A stretch of 64,000 nt of DNA from Moorella glycerini (GTDB lineage Bacteria > Bacillota > DSM-521 > Neomoorellales > Neomoorellaceae): assembly GCF_009735625.1 (NCBI RefSeq), contig NZ_CP046244.1:2790001-2854000 (forward strand), in the 5' to 3' direction. Shown here one piece after another: positions 21,099 through 28,778 of this stretch. The notes below the pieces were generated by a model. The model ran no database searches, was not told where the DNA came from, and saw nothing but the letters and a program-made list of their open reading frames with translations. Both the position numbers and the translations under genes were made by a program. Within the stretch, counting starts at the first letter, position 1. The number at the start of each line of letters is the position of its first letter.

Positions 21099-23084
21099 AT
21101 GTTCAACAAGATATTTGCTGGTTTGACGGAGAAAACCGGCAACAACGGCATAGGGCTTTTTTTGCTGGCAATCGGCCTTATAACGAGCCTGGCGGTATTG
21201 TACATCATCGACGTGTGGTTGCTCGGTCCTGTAGCCGCCATCTTTGCGGCAGCTTATAAATGGCTGGCCGGGGGTCTGCACGAGCATCCCAATTATACTG
21301 TGGCCTGGTGGTACTTCCAGCACCCGCTGGCAACCGCCAGGGCCTGGCTGGGCGGCCACCTCTACCAGCCGGAAGTACGTTCCTGGTGGATCGGCCTAAA
21401 TGTGTTAATTGCAGTAATGTGGACCCTGCGCCGGATAGCCTGGCAATTTGACTGGACGATTATTAAAACCAACGGCATAAAGATAAAAATAGATGACGCC
21501 ACCTACGGAAGCGCCAGGTGGGCCGTGAAAAGCGACCTGGCGCGAGTTTGCGACTTCGGCTTCGGCCCGGGAATAGTCCTGGGGGCTTTAGGGAGAGTAC
21601 CAGTGCGTATTCCTCCTAAGCCCAAAACCTGGATGAACCGCCATGTACTCGTGGTCGGTGCACCAGGTTCCGGCAAAAGCCGTGGCTATGTCCGGCCCAA
21701 TATCTTTGCGGCGGTCCGGTCAGGGGAGAGCGTCCTGGTGACGGATCCCAAGGGCGAGCTTTACCGCAGCATGGCCGATTGGCTAAAGTCAAAAGGGTAC
21801 ACGGTTAAGGGTTTCAATCTGGTCCAAATGGAACAATCGGATCACTGGAACCCTCTGGCAGAGATCCGGACCCCCCTGGATGCCGACGTTTTTGCCCAGG
21901 TGGTTATCAGCACAACTGAAACCGGGCCTAAAAAGGGCGGTGACGCCTTCTGGGACCGGGCTGAACAGAACTTGCTAAAAGCACTGGCCCTCTATGTAAC
22001 CACAGAACTGCCTGCGGATATGCGCCATTTTGGCTCCCTTTATGATATATTAGCTGCAGGTGATTTTGAACAAGTAGATGCCTTGTTCGCTAAACTTCCA
22101 CCGGGCCATCCAGCAAAAGGACCGTATAATGTTTATGCCATGGCCGGCGATAACGTCAAAGGTGGAGTGGTAATCAGGCTGGGTACCCGGTTGCAAGTTT
22201 TTCAGCAAGAAATGGTGCGACGCATAACTGGTGACAGCGATATAGACTTAACGTTACCCGGCAAGGGAAAGTGCGCTTACTTCATCATTACCCCGGATAC
22301 CCACGGCGCCTTTGATTTTCTGGCTTCACTGCTGTTTACTTTTTTATTCGTCCGGCTGGTGGAGGTTGCTGATACTTCTCCCAATGGCCGTTTACCGGTG
22401 CAGGTCAGATTTCTCCTGGATGAGTTCGCCAATATCGTAAGCATTCCGGAGTTTGAAAAGAAAATCGCCACCGTCCGCAGCCGCGGCCTCGACTGCCACG
22501 TTATAGTCCAGAGTATTCCCCAGCTGGAAAGGAAATATGGACGGACATGGGAGGAAATAATGGCCTGCTGCGACACGAAGTTAATTATTGGTGTTAAGGA
22601 CGACACGACCGCCCGTTACGTGAGCCGCATGCTGGGGGAAAGTACTGTGGAAACAAAGAGTGCTACCAGGGAAGTTAATCCTATATGGGGACAGGGGTTA
22701 TTTGACGACAAGCGTAGCCTTGGTATTACCGGCCGGGAACTGATGACCCCGGACGAGATTCAAAAGATGCGTTCCAGGTTTTGCATAGCCTTTCTCCCTG
22801 ACGGCACCCCGCCGGCGAAATTAAAAGTGCTGGATTATGAGCAGTTCCCGGAAGCCAGGGAGTTGAAGAATGTTGTAGTCATGGAAAAGAGGGAAAAAGA
22901 AAAAGAGCTTGAGACTGGTGATAAAACCGACGATGGCGGGAATGATGATTACCGTAGTATCGAGGACCAGAAACTTGTAGAAGATGAGGGAGGAAAGGCA
23001 AGGGAAGAAAAAATAGAAAAAGGGACTAGGGTTATAGAGACGCAAAATAACACGGATAGCGGGAAAACAGTAGTCCCATGGTAA
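21099..23084 (+). CDS. VirD4/TraG-family type IV coupling protein
   Basis: The 661-aa protein has two N-terminal membrane helices (FLLAIGLITSLAVLYIID; WIGLNVLIAVMW) and a hexameric ATPase domain with Walker A GAPGSGKS near residue 187 and Walker B FLLDEFANI near 438, as in T4CPs that deliver relaxase-bound DNA to a conjugation channel. A long charged, low-complexity C-terminal tail follows. The start is ATG 21099 with SD GGGAGGTG; the earlier TTG 21027 lies before the terminator. This is the main evidence for conjugative transfer in the window. Confidence 0.92.
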   Translation: MFNKIFAGLTEKTGNNGIGLFLLAIGLITSLAVLYIIDVWLLGPVAAIFAAAYKWLAGGLHEHPNYTVAWWYFQHPLATARAWLGGHLYQPEVRSWWIGLNVLIAVMWTLRRIAWQFDWTIIKTNGIKIKIDDATYGSARWAVKSDLARVCDFGFGPGIVLGALGRVPVRIPPKPKTWMNRHVLVVGAPGSGKSRGYVRPNIFAAVRSGESVLVTDPKGELYRSMADWLKSKGYTVKGFNLVQMEQSDHWNPLAEIRTPLDADVFAQVVISTTETGPKKGGDAFWDRAEQNLLKALALYVTTELPADMRHFGSLYDILAAGDFEQVDALFAKLPPGHPAKGPYNVYAMAGDNVKGGVVIRLGTRLQVFQQEMVRRITGDSDIDLTLPGKGKCAYFIITPDTHGAFDFLASLLFTFLFVRLVEVADTSPNGRLPVQVRFLLDEFANIVSIPEFEKKIATVRSRGLDCHVIVQSIPQLERKYGRTWEEIMACCDTKLIIGVKDDTTARYVSRMLGESTVETKSATREVNPIWGQGLFDDKRSLGITGRELMTPDEIQKMRSRFCIAFLPDGTPPAKLKVLDYEQFPEARELKNVVVMEKREKEKELETGDKTDDGGNDDYRSIEDQKLVEDEGGKAREEKIEKGTRVIETQNNTDSGKTVVPW

Positions 23085-23155
23085 ACGCCGGAAAGCACAC
23101 CTGTCTACTTTAATTTTATGCCCTTGGATTTTCCGGCCGGCCTTGGATTATACCG

Positions 23156-23228
23156 CCGCCCCGGCCTATTGTCGTCAAGGCTGGCCCTTCGGGCCACCGC
23201 TTCGCGGCCTTGACGGCGGCCGGGGCGG
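23156..23228 (+). other. Nested GC-rich palindrome downstream of the coupling-protein gene
   Basis: CCGCCCCGGCC/GGCCGGGGCGG (23156-23166/23218-23228) encloses GTCAAGGC/GCCTTGAC-type arms and an inner GGCCC-TTC-GGGCC hairpin. No T-run follows. It could be a transcript end structure, a small RNA or part of a transfer origin. It lies beside the coupling protein gene, but no relaxase gene is near. Confidence 0.5.
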
Positions 23229-23331
23229 CAAATTTGGCTATTAAGGCCGGAAGGCCAGGTCTGAAGGCCCGGAAAAATTTTGAGGCAGCGGTGTGTTACT
23301 GATGGTTGCAAGAAGGCCTTGATTTTCTTCC

Positions 23332-23352
23332 TATAATCATATACACTGTATA
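23332..23352 (+). promoter_or_regulatory. -10 box with overlapping palindromic operator
   Basis: TATAAT (23332-23337) is followed at once by the palindrome TATACA-C-TGTATA (23340-23352) just before the BrnT gene. The position suits autorepression by the RHH antitoxin, as known for BrnT/BrnA. Confidence 0.55.
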
Positions 23353-23361
23353 TACAAGGAT

Positions 23362-23649
23362 GTGGCAATTGTGTTCAATATTAAAGGGTTTGAATGGGAT
23401 AATAACAATGTGTGGAAACCGTTAAGACATGGGGTGGGCCTGGAAGAAGTTGAAGAAGTGTTCTATAATGGCCCTTTGGTGAAAAAATCACGATCTGGTC
23501 GTTATTTGGCTCTCGGTCAAACTGATGCCGGCAGGTACATAACGGTGGTATTTGAAATTAAGGCCGGGTCTATAATAAGACCTATAACCGCCCGCAATAT
23601 GGATTATAGCGAAAAACGATTATACACCAAAAGGAAAGGGCTGAAATGA
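23362..23649 (+). CDS. brnT: BrnT-family ribonuclease toxin
   Basis: The protein (~92-95 aa) shows the BrnT pattern: FEWDNNNVWKPLRHGVGLEE, EVFYNG, RYLALGQTDAGRYITVVFE and IRPITARNMDYSEKRLY. BrnT cleaves RNA and is neutralised by BrnA. The start is GTG 23362 or, with better SD spacing, GTG 23371. The toxin gene comes first, as usual for this pair. Confidence 0.8.
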   Translation: MAIVFNIKGFEWDNNNVWKPLRHGVGLEEVEEVFYNGPLVKKSRSGRYLALGQTDAGRYITVVFEIKAGSIIRPITARNMDYSEKRLYTKRKGLK

Positions 23650-23915
23650 TGACTAAAGACAAAGAGATACCCGAATTCGCCAGCGCAGAAGAGGAAGCTG
23701 TATTTTGGGAAAAAAATTCTGTCGCGCCTTTCTGGGATCAATTAGAGACAGTGGAAGTTAAGGCTGAAAGGCCCAGAAAGAGGCAAATTTGTATCCGACT
23801 TAACCCTACTTATTTGTCTGAAATAAAGAAAGTAGCCTTGAAAAAAGGCATTCCTTACCAGACATTAATTCAGATGTGGCTGGTTGAAAAGTTAATGGAG
23901 CAAAGGGGGCGATAA
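23646..23915 (+). CDS. brnA: BrnA-like ribbon-helix-helix antitoxin
   Basis: The 89-aa protein begins with the FASAEEEAVFWEKNS signature of CopG-type/BrnA antitoxins and ends in an RHH (RKRQICIRLNPTYLSEIKKVA). It overlaps the toxin by 4 nt (ATGA). Its 3' end runs 46 nt into the convergent methylase gene. Confidence 0.8.
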   Translation: MMTKDKEIPEFASAEEEAVFWEKNSVAPFWDQLETVEVKAERPRKRQICIRLNPTYLSEIKKVALKKGIPYQTLIQMWLVEKLMEQRGR

Positions 23916-24766
23916 TTATACCTGGACAACTCATCGGGATAAGACAATATTAGCAGTTCCTGGATTGCCCCACGTTTTTGCGTATTGCAGTTTATCGCCC
24001 GGGTCGCGCTTACTGTCTTTATGTTGTATCCTTCATAAAGCTCCTTTGCCATTTCGGTATTAGAATTGCTTAGTGCCACAAAACATCCTCTTTTTACAAG
24101 CTGCGTAAATACCCTCTTTAAGCGCAGATGGTCATCTTTGGCAAAAGAATAGGGAGTATACCCCGTAAAGTTGGCAGTAGATGATAGGGGCACATAAGGG
24201 GGATCCAGATAAACGAAGTCACCGCTTTTAGCGTTCTCCAAAACTACTTCTTCAAAATCACCGCAATATAATTTTGCTTGCTTAAAAACGCTGCTTGCGC
24301 TACGAAGGACTGGTACATCGACTATTTTAGGGTTAGTATAATTGCCAAAAGCCACGTTAAACTGCCCGCTGCTATTCACTCTCCATAACCCGTTAAAACA
24401 GGTTTTATTAAGATAAAGCATTCGTGAGGCTCTTTTGGTGCGGGAAAGTTTATCTGGATCAAGGCTTCTTATGTAATAATAATAGTCTCTATCGTATATA
24501 TGCTCCTTAGAAACTTTAATAATTCCTTCAACGTCGTCACGTACCACTTCATAAAGATTAATAAGTTCATCGTTTAAATCGGAAATATAGGCCTTTGCTT
24601 TTCTGGAAGCTATTTCGTTAAATAAACTGAAAAAAACTGCACCACTCCCTAAAAAGGGTTCATGGTAGTTGTTGAATTCCGCCGGGAAATAAGGTAAGAA
24701 CTTATTTATTAAGCGCGATTTTCCCCCAGCCCACTTTATTATGGGTTTAAGTTGAATGTGCTCCAT
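23870..24766 (-). CDS. dam: Dam-type (D12 class) adenine-N6 DNA methyltransferase
   Basis: The 298-aa protein has the AdoMet motif IKWAGGKSRLINKFLPYFP and FLGSGAVFF, the catalytic DPPY (VYLDPPYVPLS) and a C-terminal SNSNTEMAKELYEGY block, as in Dam/DpnM enzymes that methylate GATC. No restriction gene is adjacent, so it is an orphan. Eight GATC sites crowd the 119 bp upstream of its promoter, which suggests methylation-dependent self-control. Such methylases on mobile elements may also protect DNA from host restriction. Confidence 0.88.
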   Translation of the reverse strand: MEHIQLKPIIKWAGGKSRLINKFLPYFPAEFNNYHEPFLGSGAVFFSLFNEIASRKAKAYISDLNDELINLYEVVRDDVEGIIKVSKEHIYDRDYYYYIRSLDPDKLSRTKRASRMLYLNKTCFNGLWRVNSSGQFNVAFGNYTNPKIVDVPVLRSASSVFKQAKLYCGDFEEVVLENAKSGDFVYLDPPYVPLSSTANFTGYTPYSFAKDDHLRLKRVFTQLVKRGCFVALSNSNTEMAKELYEGYNIKTVSATRAINCNTQKRGAIQELLILSYPDELSRYNYRPLCSINFSTSHI

Positions 24767-24784
24767 AAAAACACCCCGTGCCTT

Positions 24785-24872
24785 ATGTTATTTCATAAAA
24801 CACAGGGTTGACAAACGGCAGAAATAACGGTTTTAGATCGATCTGGATCAATTGGGATCAATTAGCAGGATC
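24785..24872 (-). promoter_or_regulatory. Methylase promoter with GATC cluster
   Basis: On the minus strand a -35 TTGTCA (24809-24814) and -10 TAACAT (24785-24790), 18 bp apart, precede the methylase. Directly upstream, GATC occurs at 24836, 24840, 24846, 24856 and 24869 (five in 37 bp), and GGATCAATT is repeated at 24845 and 24855 with a 10-bp period. Three more GATC lie at 24895, 24933 and 24951. Confidence 0.6.
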
Positions 24873-24897
24873 GTCTCGCTCAAACGTAGCTTTTGAT

Positions 24898-25188
24898 CTA
24901 TTCTCTTGCTCTACATACAAGACACCAGCTTTGATCACGCCTGAGCTTTGGATCGCTTGAAGGGCGACCTTCCGGGCCAAAATCGATGCTGGGCAATATT
25001 TGCTCACAATGCGGGCACCATTTAAGCAGGTATTCCCCATCAAAGCCTACGATATTTGTGATCCGGTTGCCGTCTGCGTCATGACCATTGAATCTTTGCT
25101 CATTTTCAAACTCGAAAGGCTCATTGTCCTCATGGATTATAACGCCGTTCTCTAGTGTAACTGGAAATCTTACCTCCACCTTACTCAC
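24898..25188 (-). CDS. Zinc-ribbon hypothetical protein
   Basis: The 96-aa protein has two CxxC pairs, KWCPHCEQI and SWCLVCRARE, forming a likely zinc ribbon, preceded by a strand-rich N-terminus (VRFPVTLENGVIIHEDNEPF). GTG start at 25188 sits close behind GGAAGGGG. It lies in the minus-strand ImmR-ImmA-methylase group; the function is unknown. Confidence 0.55.
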   Translation of the reverse strand: MSKVEVRFPVTLENGVIIHEDNEPFEFENEQRFNGHDADGNRITNIVGFDGEYLLKWCPHCEQILPSIDFGPEGRPSSDPKLRRDQSWCLVCRARE

Positions 25189-25207
25189 CCCCCTTCCTTA
25201 ATCTTCC

Positions 25208-25573
25208 TTAATGCACTTTACCACTGCCCGCCGGCCAGCAGAAATGACGTACATTGGGGTTTATCCCAGGCGGCACTTCCGTAACAGCAGAAGGGGCATC
25301 AAATAATTTCAATAGTGCTGCTACCACCAGGTCTTTAACCCTTCCATAGGGCGCGGAAACGCTCATATGGTAGTAGAGAGAGCCGTCTTCCCTTATGGTT
25401 TTTGTGAAGCAAACTCGTGTCCTTCCCGGGAATTCACCCCAGTGCCTTGGAGCAGGCATTACTTCTGTGTTGGGGTCAAATATGTATTCGTCCGCCGCCT
25501 TTTTCATGAGTTCCGCTGTTTTTTTGGCTATGGCAACATCAAGCTCAGTATCGTAATGGTATTCCTTTTTCAT
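25208..25573 (-). CDS. Hypothetical protein after immA
   Basis: The 121-aa product (MKKEYHYDTELDVAIAKKTA...) contains a long helix and a strand region (GRTRVCFTKTIREDGSLYYH). ATG overlaps the immA stop (ATGA), with SD GGAGG 4 nt away, so it is translationally coupled to immA. The family was not recognised. Confidence 0.5.
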   Translation of the reverse strand: MKKEYHYDTELDVAIAKKTAELMKKAADEYIFDPNTEVMPAPRHWGEFPGRTRVCFTKTIREDGSLYYHMSVSAPYGRVKDLVVAALLKLFDAPSAVTEVPPGINPNVRHFCWPAGSGKVH

Positions 25574-26316
25574 AAAACCTCCGCCACCTTCATATTCAAA
25601 TCCGCTTTGCCACCCACCAGTACCGCCAGCATATATCCTTTTTGCATCCTGCTGGTATGAACGGCAAGCTCGTTATATACCCAGACCTTACGTTGGCCCG
25701 GCTTCATGAGGGTAAAAATTTCTCCCAAAAACCCGGAAAGCATTTCCCAGGTGTAATAGAAATCGTTGGTTGCGTAGCTGAAGGCAGGTAGTCTATCACG
25801 AAGTAGGATGCAGGCTGACCTTTTATAGATCTCCAGTTCGATTACCCGCCGGGCGGCTGCCTCCAGGCTCACTTTGAAGAAGGTTTCCATGGCTTTTAGC
25901 AGGCTTAGAGGCGATCTTATCCGGCCGGCCAACTCAAAAACGTGGAAAACGGGCATTAATGATTCCGTGGCGAATATGTCAGCTTCGCAATGCTCGATAG
26001 GGTCTTCGCCGTATATGTTCCCTGGGGAGTAAAAATGCAACCCGCCTTTATGGCCCAGGTAGATATGGCCAAGCTCATGAACACTCCCGAAACGTTGCCG
26101 GGTTACAGGGTGGTTAGCATTGGTAAGAATATGTATGCTTTCATACCGCTCTTTATCAATTACGAGGGCGCTTACTTCGTCGGGCAATCTCTCGCATTCA
26201 TGGAATTCTACGGGCTTGTTCAATCCGAGCAGTTTGACAAATTCTTTTATGTCCAGGGGATAACGGGGTTGGTAAGTTTTGATCAGCAGCCTGGCTTTGG
26301 CTTCGGCTATGCTCAT
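25570..26316 (-). CDS. immA: ImmA/IrrE-type zinc metallopeptidase
   Basis: The ~248-aa protein has the gluzincin motif VHELGHIYLGH and the third-ligand region HCEADIFATE, as in ICEBs1 ImmA, which cleaves the ImmR repressor to induce excision. The start MSIAEAKARLL at 26316 has SD GGGAGG 6 nt upstream; the longer frame to 26460 overlaps the repressor gene and is low complexity. The C-terminal ~110 residues are unlike the short ICEBs1 ImmA and may sense a signal. Confidence 0.82.
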   Translation of the reverse strand: MSIAEAKARLLIKTYQPRYPLDIKEFVKLLGLNKPVEFHECERLPDEVSALVIDKERYESIHILTNANHPVTRQRFGSVHELGHIYLGHKGGLHFYSPGNIYGEDPIEHCEADIFATESLMPVFHVFELAGRIRSPLSLLKAMETFFKVSLEAAARRVIELEIYKRSACILLRDRLPAFSYATNDFYYTWEMLSGFLGEIFTLMKPGQRKVWVYNELAVHTSRMQKGYMLAVLVGGKADLNMKVAEVL

Positions 26317-26380
26317 ATATGCCCTCCCAATAAGAGAAGTCGAAGAATGTCGAAAAAGAAAAGCTGCCATATCCCGGCAG

Positions 26381-26746
26381 CTAATTTTTTTCCTGATTTT
26401 GCTTTTTCTTTCTTTCAAGGAACCTTTTTCTTTCAAGCTCTTCAATCCATTCCAGTTCACGCAACACCTTCTCCCGTCCTTCAGGAGTCAGGCCGCTGAG
26501 GCGGGCAAAGAGGCGGGTGGCTTCGTCGTTTTCATACTTCTTTTGTTTATTTACGATAATGTCTTTACCCAATAGATAATCACTTGTAACATTAAATATC
26601 TCGGTTAGACGATTAATAAAGGTTTCGTTTAAACGCCGTTTACCTTTTTCCAAGTCATATAAATGTTGGGGGGATATTCCTAGCATTTCCGCTAGTTTTG
26701 TTCCACTTATTCCTTTTGCTTCTCGCAATTCCCTTATACGATTCAT
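26381..26746 (-). CDS. immR: ImmR-like XRE repressor
   Basis: The ~121-aa protein starts MNRIRELREAKGISGTKLAE with an XRE HTH (LAEMLGISPQHLYDLEKGK), followed by a linker and acidic helical C-terminus (GREKVLRELEWIEELERKR). It is divergent from the small XRE gene at 26960 and precedes ImmA, the ICEBs1-type arrangement. It likely represses the rightward promoter through the AGCA-N3-TGCT sites in between. Confidence 0.8.
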   Translation of the reverse strand: MNRIRELREAKGISGTKLAEMLGISPQHLYDLEKGKRRLNETFINRLTEIFNVTSDYLLGKDIIVNKQKKYENDEATRLFARLSGLTPEGREKVLRELEWIEELERKRFLERKKKQNQEKN

Positions 26747-26764
26747 ACTTGATCCTCTCCGCAA

Positions 26765-26959
26765 ATAGCTGATTTTAGTTTATCACCATTAGCTTAATTT
26801 GACAATAAGCATATTGCTGAAAAAAGAAGACGGATTAAGCAATATAGAGAAATAGAAGTCTAAGAAGTTTAAAGGGGCAACAAAACAAGCATACTGCTTA
26901 ATTTAATGGTTGCACAATTTAAGGATATTGCTTAAATTATAACCATGGAGGGTTCACAC
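26765..26959. promoter_or_regulatory. Divergent promoter and operator region (repressor switch)
   Basis: Palindromes AGCA-TAT-TGCT (26808-26818) and AGCA-TAC-TGCT (26888-26898), plus related TTAAGCAATAT (26835-26845) and ATATTGCTTAA (26925-26935), are candidate ImmR sites. The minus promoter for immR has TTGTCA (26800-26805) and TAAACT, 17 bp apart. The plus promoter has TTGCAC (26910-26915) and TAAATT (26933-26938), 17 bp apart, with one site inside its spacer. Confidence 0.65.
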
Positions 26960-27175
26960 ATGAACTTTGGAGCGTTAGCAAAAGAACGAATGGGTGAACG
27001 CGGACTAAGACCTTGCGATTTAGCTCGATTAACCGGTTACAGCCAGCAATATATATCTGATCTTATTTCTGGCCGTAGACGTTGGAATGAAACTGCCATA
27101 AAAAATGTTTATGGGGTTCTTGGATTAAAATTAAGGGTCATTACAGACGAGGGTTTGAGTATTGGAGAAATCTAA
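26960..27175 (+). CDS. Small XRE regulator (Cro/Xis-like position)
   Basis: The 71-aa protein has a helix-turn-helix (LRPCDLARLTGYSQQYISDL). ATG 26960 with SD GGAGGG is chosen because the earlier ATG 26945 would sit about 7 nt from the -10 box. Divergently placed from immR, it resembles a Cro- or Xis-like first gene of the rightward operon. Confidence 0.7.
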   Translation: MNFGALAKERMGERGLRPCDLARLTGYSQQYISDLISGRRRWNETAIKNVYGVLGLKLRVITDEGLSIGEI

Positions 27176-27391
27176 CTTATTCTTACATAAAGTTATTATT
27201 CCCCATCTTTATACTAAGACCTTCTAGGTTAGTAGGTTGTCAATCCTGTTTTCTACTAAAAATTTGCTTAGCATTAACATACTACCTCAAAGCAATGGCA
27301 AAGGCGACCCTAATTATATTCGTCATTTTTATACCATATCCTTCCATAAAAACTGATTATTTAGCCTACCAGCTAAGGGGCTGAGAAATAG

Positions 27392-28639
27392 GTGGAACTA
27401 TTAAGCTCGCAACAACAACAGATATGGAAGCTATATGAGCAGGGATATGGCGCTAAAAGGATAGCCAGAACCCTGGAGATAAGCGTTGACCAAGTAAAAG
27501 TCCAACTAAGGCGCATAAAAGCAAAGATAGAGGGGGGTAACAAAAATTGTGGGCAAAAACCCCTCGGGGTTAGTCGCGCCCATGAGGGCCTGCAGGAAAT
27601 ACTCGAAGGCCTCCAGGATACATCCTCCCAAATTGATTTTTTGCGGGAAAACGGTTATAAGCCTGGCGCTATAGCTAACACGCTGGGCGTCAATATTAAA
27701 AAGGTCTACAATCGCAATCGTGAGAGCAAACGCAGCAGTTTTAAGCGCGGTTTCATGTCTAAAGAAGAGTTAAGGTACCTACCTTCGCAAGGTGAGGTTT
27801 TGGACCTCGATATTGCCAGGGTTATTTATGAGGTTTTTGTTAATAGCGATAACCCCAGCTATGAAACCCTGGCAATGCTGGGTACCCAAGATCTTGGCGG
27901 CTGGCGGGCGAAGAGAGTAGCCCTCACCAGGCGGGCCGGGATGCTGAAAGCCCTGGCTGTTTCAGGACGGGAAAAGGGCAAGGTGCTCAGGATTACCGAC
28001 AAAAAAGGCCCCTGGTGGGAAATGATTAAAGATCTGGTGGAAAAGTACAGGTTGGTAGGAGCAGATACATATCTGCCTGATTCCATGGAGGCATTTGCCG
28101 GTGAATTGCAACACCGCATAGAAGCCGCCCTGGATGGGGTACGTATAGAAGTTAAAGAGATCAGGGATGGCATTAAGATGTATGAGGTGTTTGGCGGCTT
28201 TACAGCCGCGGTCATCAGACCCCTCGTTGACCAGGCTGCAATAATCGTTTCGGCAAATTTACATGGAGACAAGCTGGGAGCAAAACAATACGAAGGCATG
28301 ATAACTTTTGACCAAATGGGCCTGAAAGTCTCCGGCCGGGCCATAGAAAATTTTAAGGGCATAGTGTTCAAGAATCAGGAAAAAGAGTGGTTTACTATGG
28401 AAACCAGGCTACTTCAGGCCGGAGATAAAGTTCAGGTCAGATCGGACGTTTACGGCGGGGAAGTTTTGGAAGTCATATCCTGGAGGCAGGATATCCCGTT
28501 ACCAAGTGTGATATGTCTGAAAGAAGAAGATTTAGCCCTGGCGGTGGCTGCTTTTAAAATAAAAGAAGAGTGTTTCATAGAGATAGCAGGAAAGTTATTT
28601 GACTATCGTAAGACAACGGTAACAAAAATGGCAATCTGA
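27392..28639 (+). CDS. Hypothetical protein with N-terminal sigma-70 region-4-like HTH
   Basis: The 415-aa protein opens with LLSSQQQQIWKLYEQGYGAK and RIARTLEISVDQVKVQLRRI, a sigma-region-4-like or LuxR-like HTH, then a second HTH-like part (YKPGAIANTLGVNIKKVYNR). The remaining ~300 residues are not recognised. It is possibly the activator of element functions, as it follows the repressor switch. GTG start at 27392 has a weak SD; a terminator follows. Confidence 0.55.
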   Translation: MELLSSQQQQIWKLYEQGYGAKRIARTLEISVDQVKVQLRRIKAKIEGGNKNCGQKPLGVSRAHEGLQEILEGLQDTSSQIDFLRENGYKPGAIANTLGVNIKKVYNRNRESKRSSFKRGFMSKEELRYLPSQGEVLDLDIARVIYEVFVNSDNPSYETLAMLGTQDLGGWRAKRVALTRRAGMLKALAVSGREKGKVLRITDKKGPWWEMIKDLVEKYRLVGADTYLPDSMEAFAGELQHRIEAALDGVRIEVKEIRDGIKMYEVFGGFTAAVIRPLVDQAAIIVSANLHGDKLGAKQYEGMITFDQMGLKVSGRAIENFKGIVFKNQEKEWFTMETRLLQAGDKVQVRSDVYGGEVLEVISWRQDIPLPSVICLKEEDLALAVAAFKIKEECFIEIAGKLFDYRKTTVTKMAI

Positions 28640-28645
28640 ATAAAA

Positions 28646-28678
28646 GCTGCCCCTAAACAAGAGGGTAGTTTTTTTTAT
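28646..28678 (+). terminator. Rho-independent terminator
   Basis: CTGCCC/GGGTAG (28647-28652/28663-28668) is followed by eight T. It ends the 27392 gene. Confidence 0.75.
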
Positions 28679-28710
28679 TGTTTGGTAGTTTTGTAGAAAA
28701 AAGGGCGACT

Positions 28711-28738
28711 TTGCAGGTACATGATCACATGGTATTAT
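28711..28738 (+). promoter_or_regulatory. Sigma-A-type promoter for the HelD gene
   Basis: TTGCAG (28711-28716) and TATTAT (28733-28738) are separated by 16 bp, about 40 bp upstream of the GTG start. Confidence 0.5.
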
Positions 28739-28778
28739 ATTCCTGGATTCATTCGGTATCAAGAAAGAGGGTGGGATA

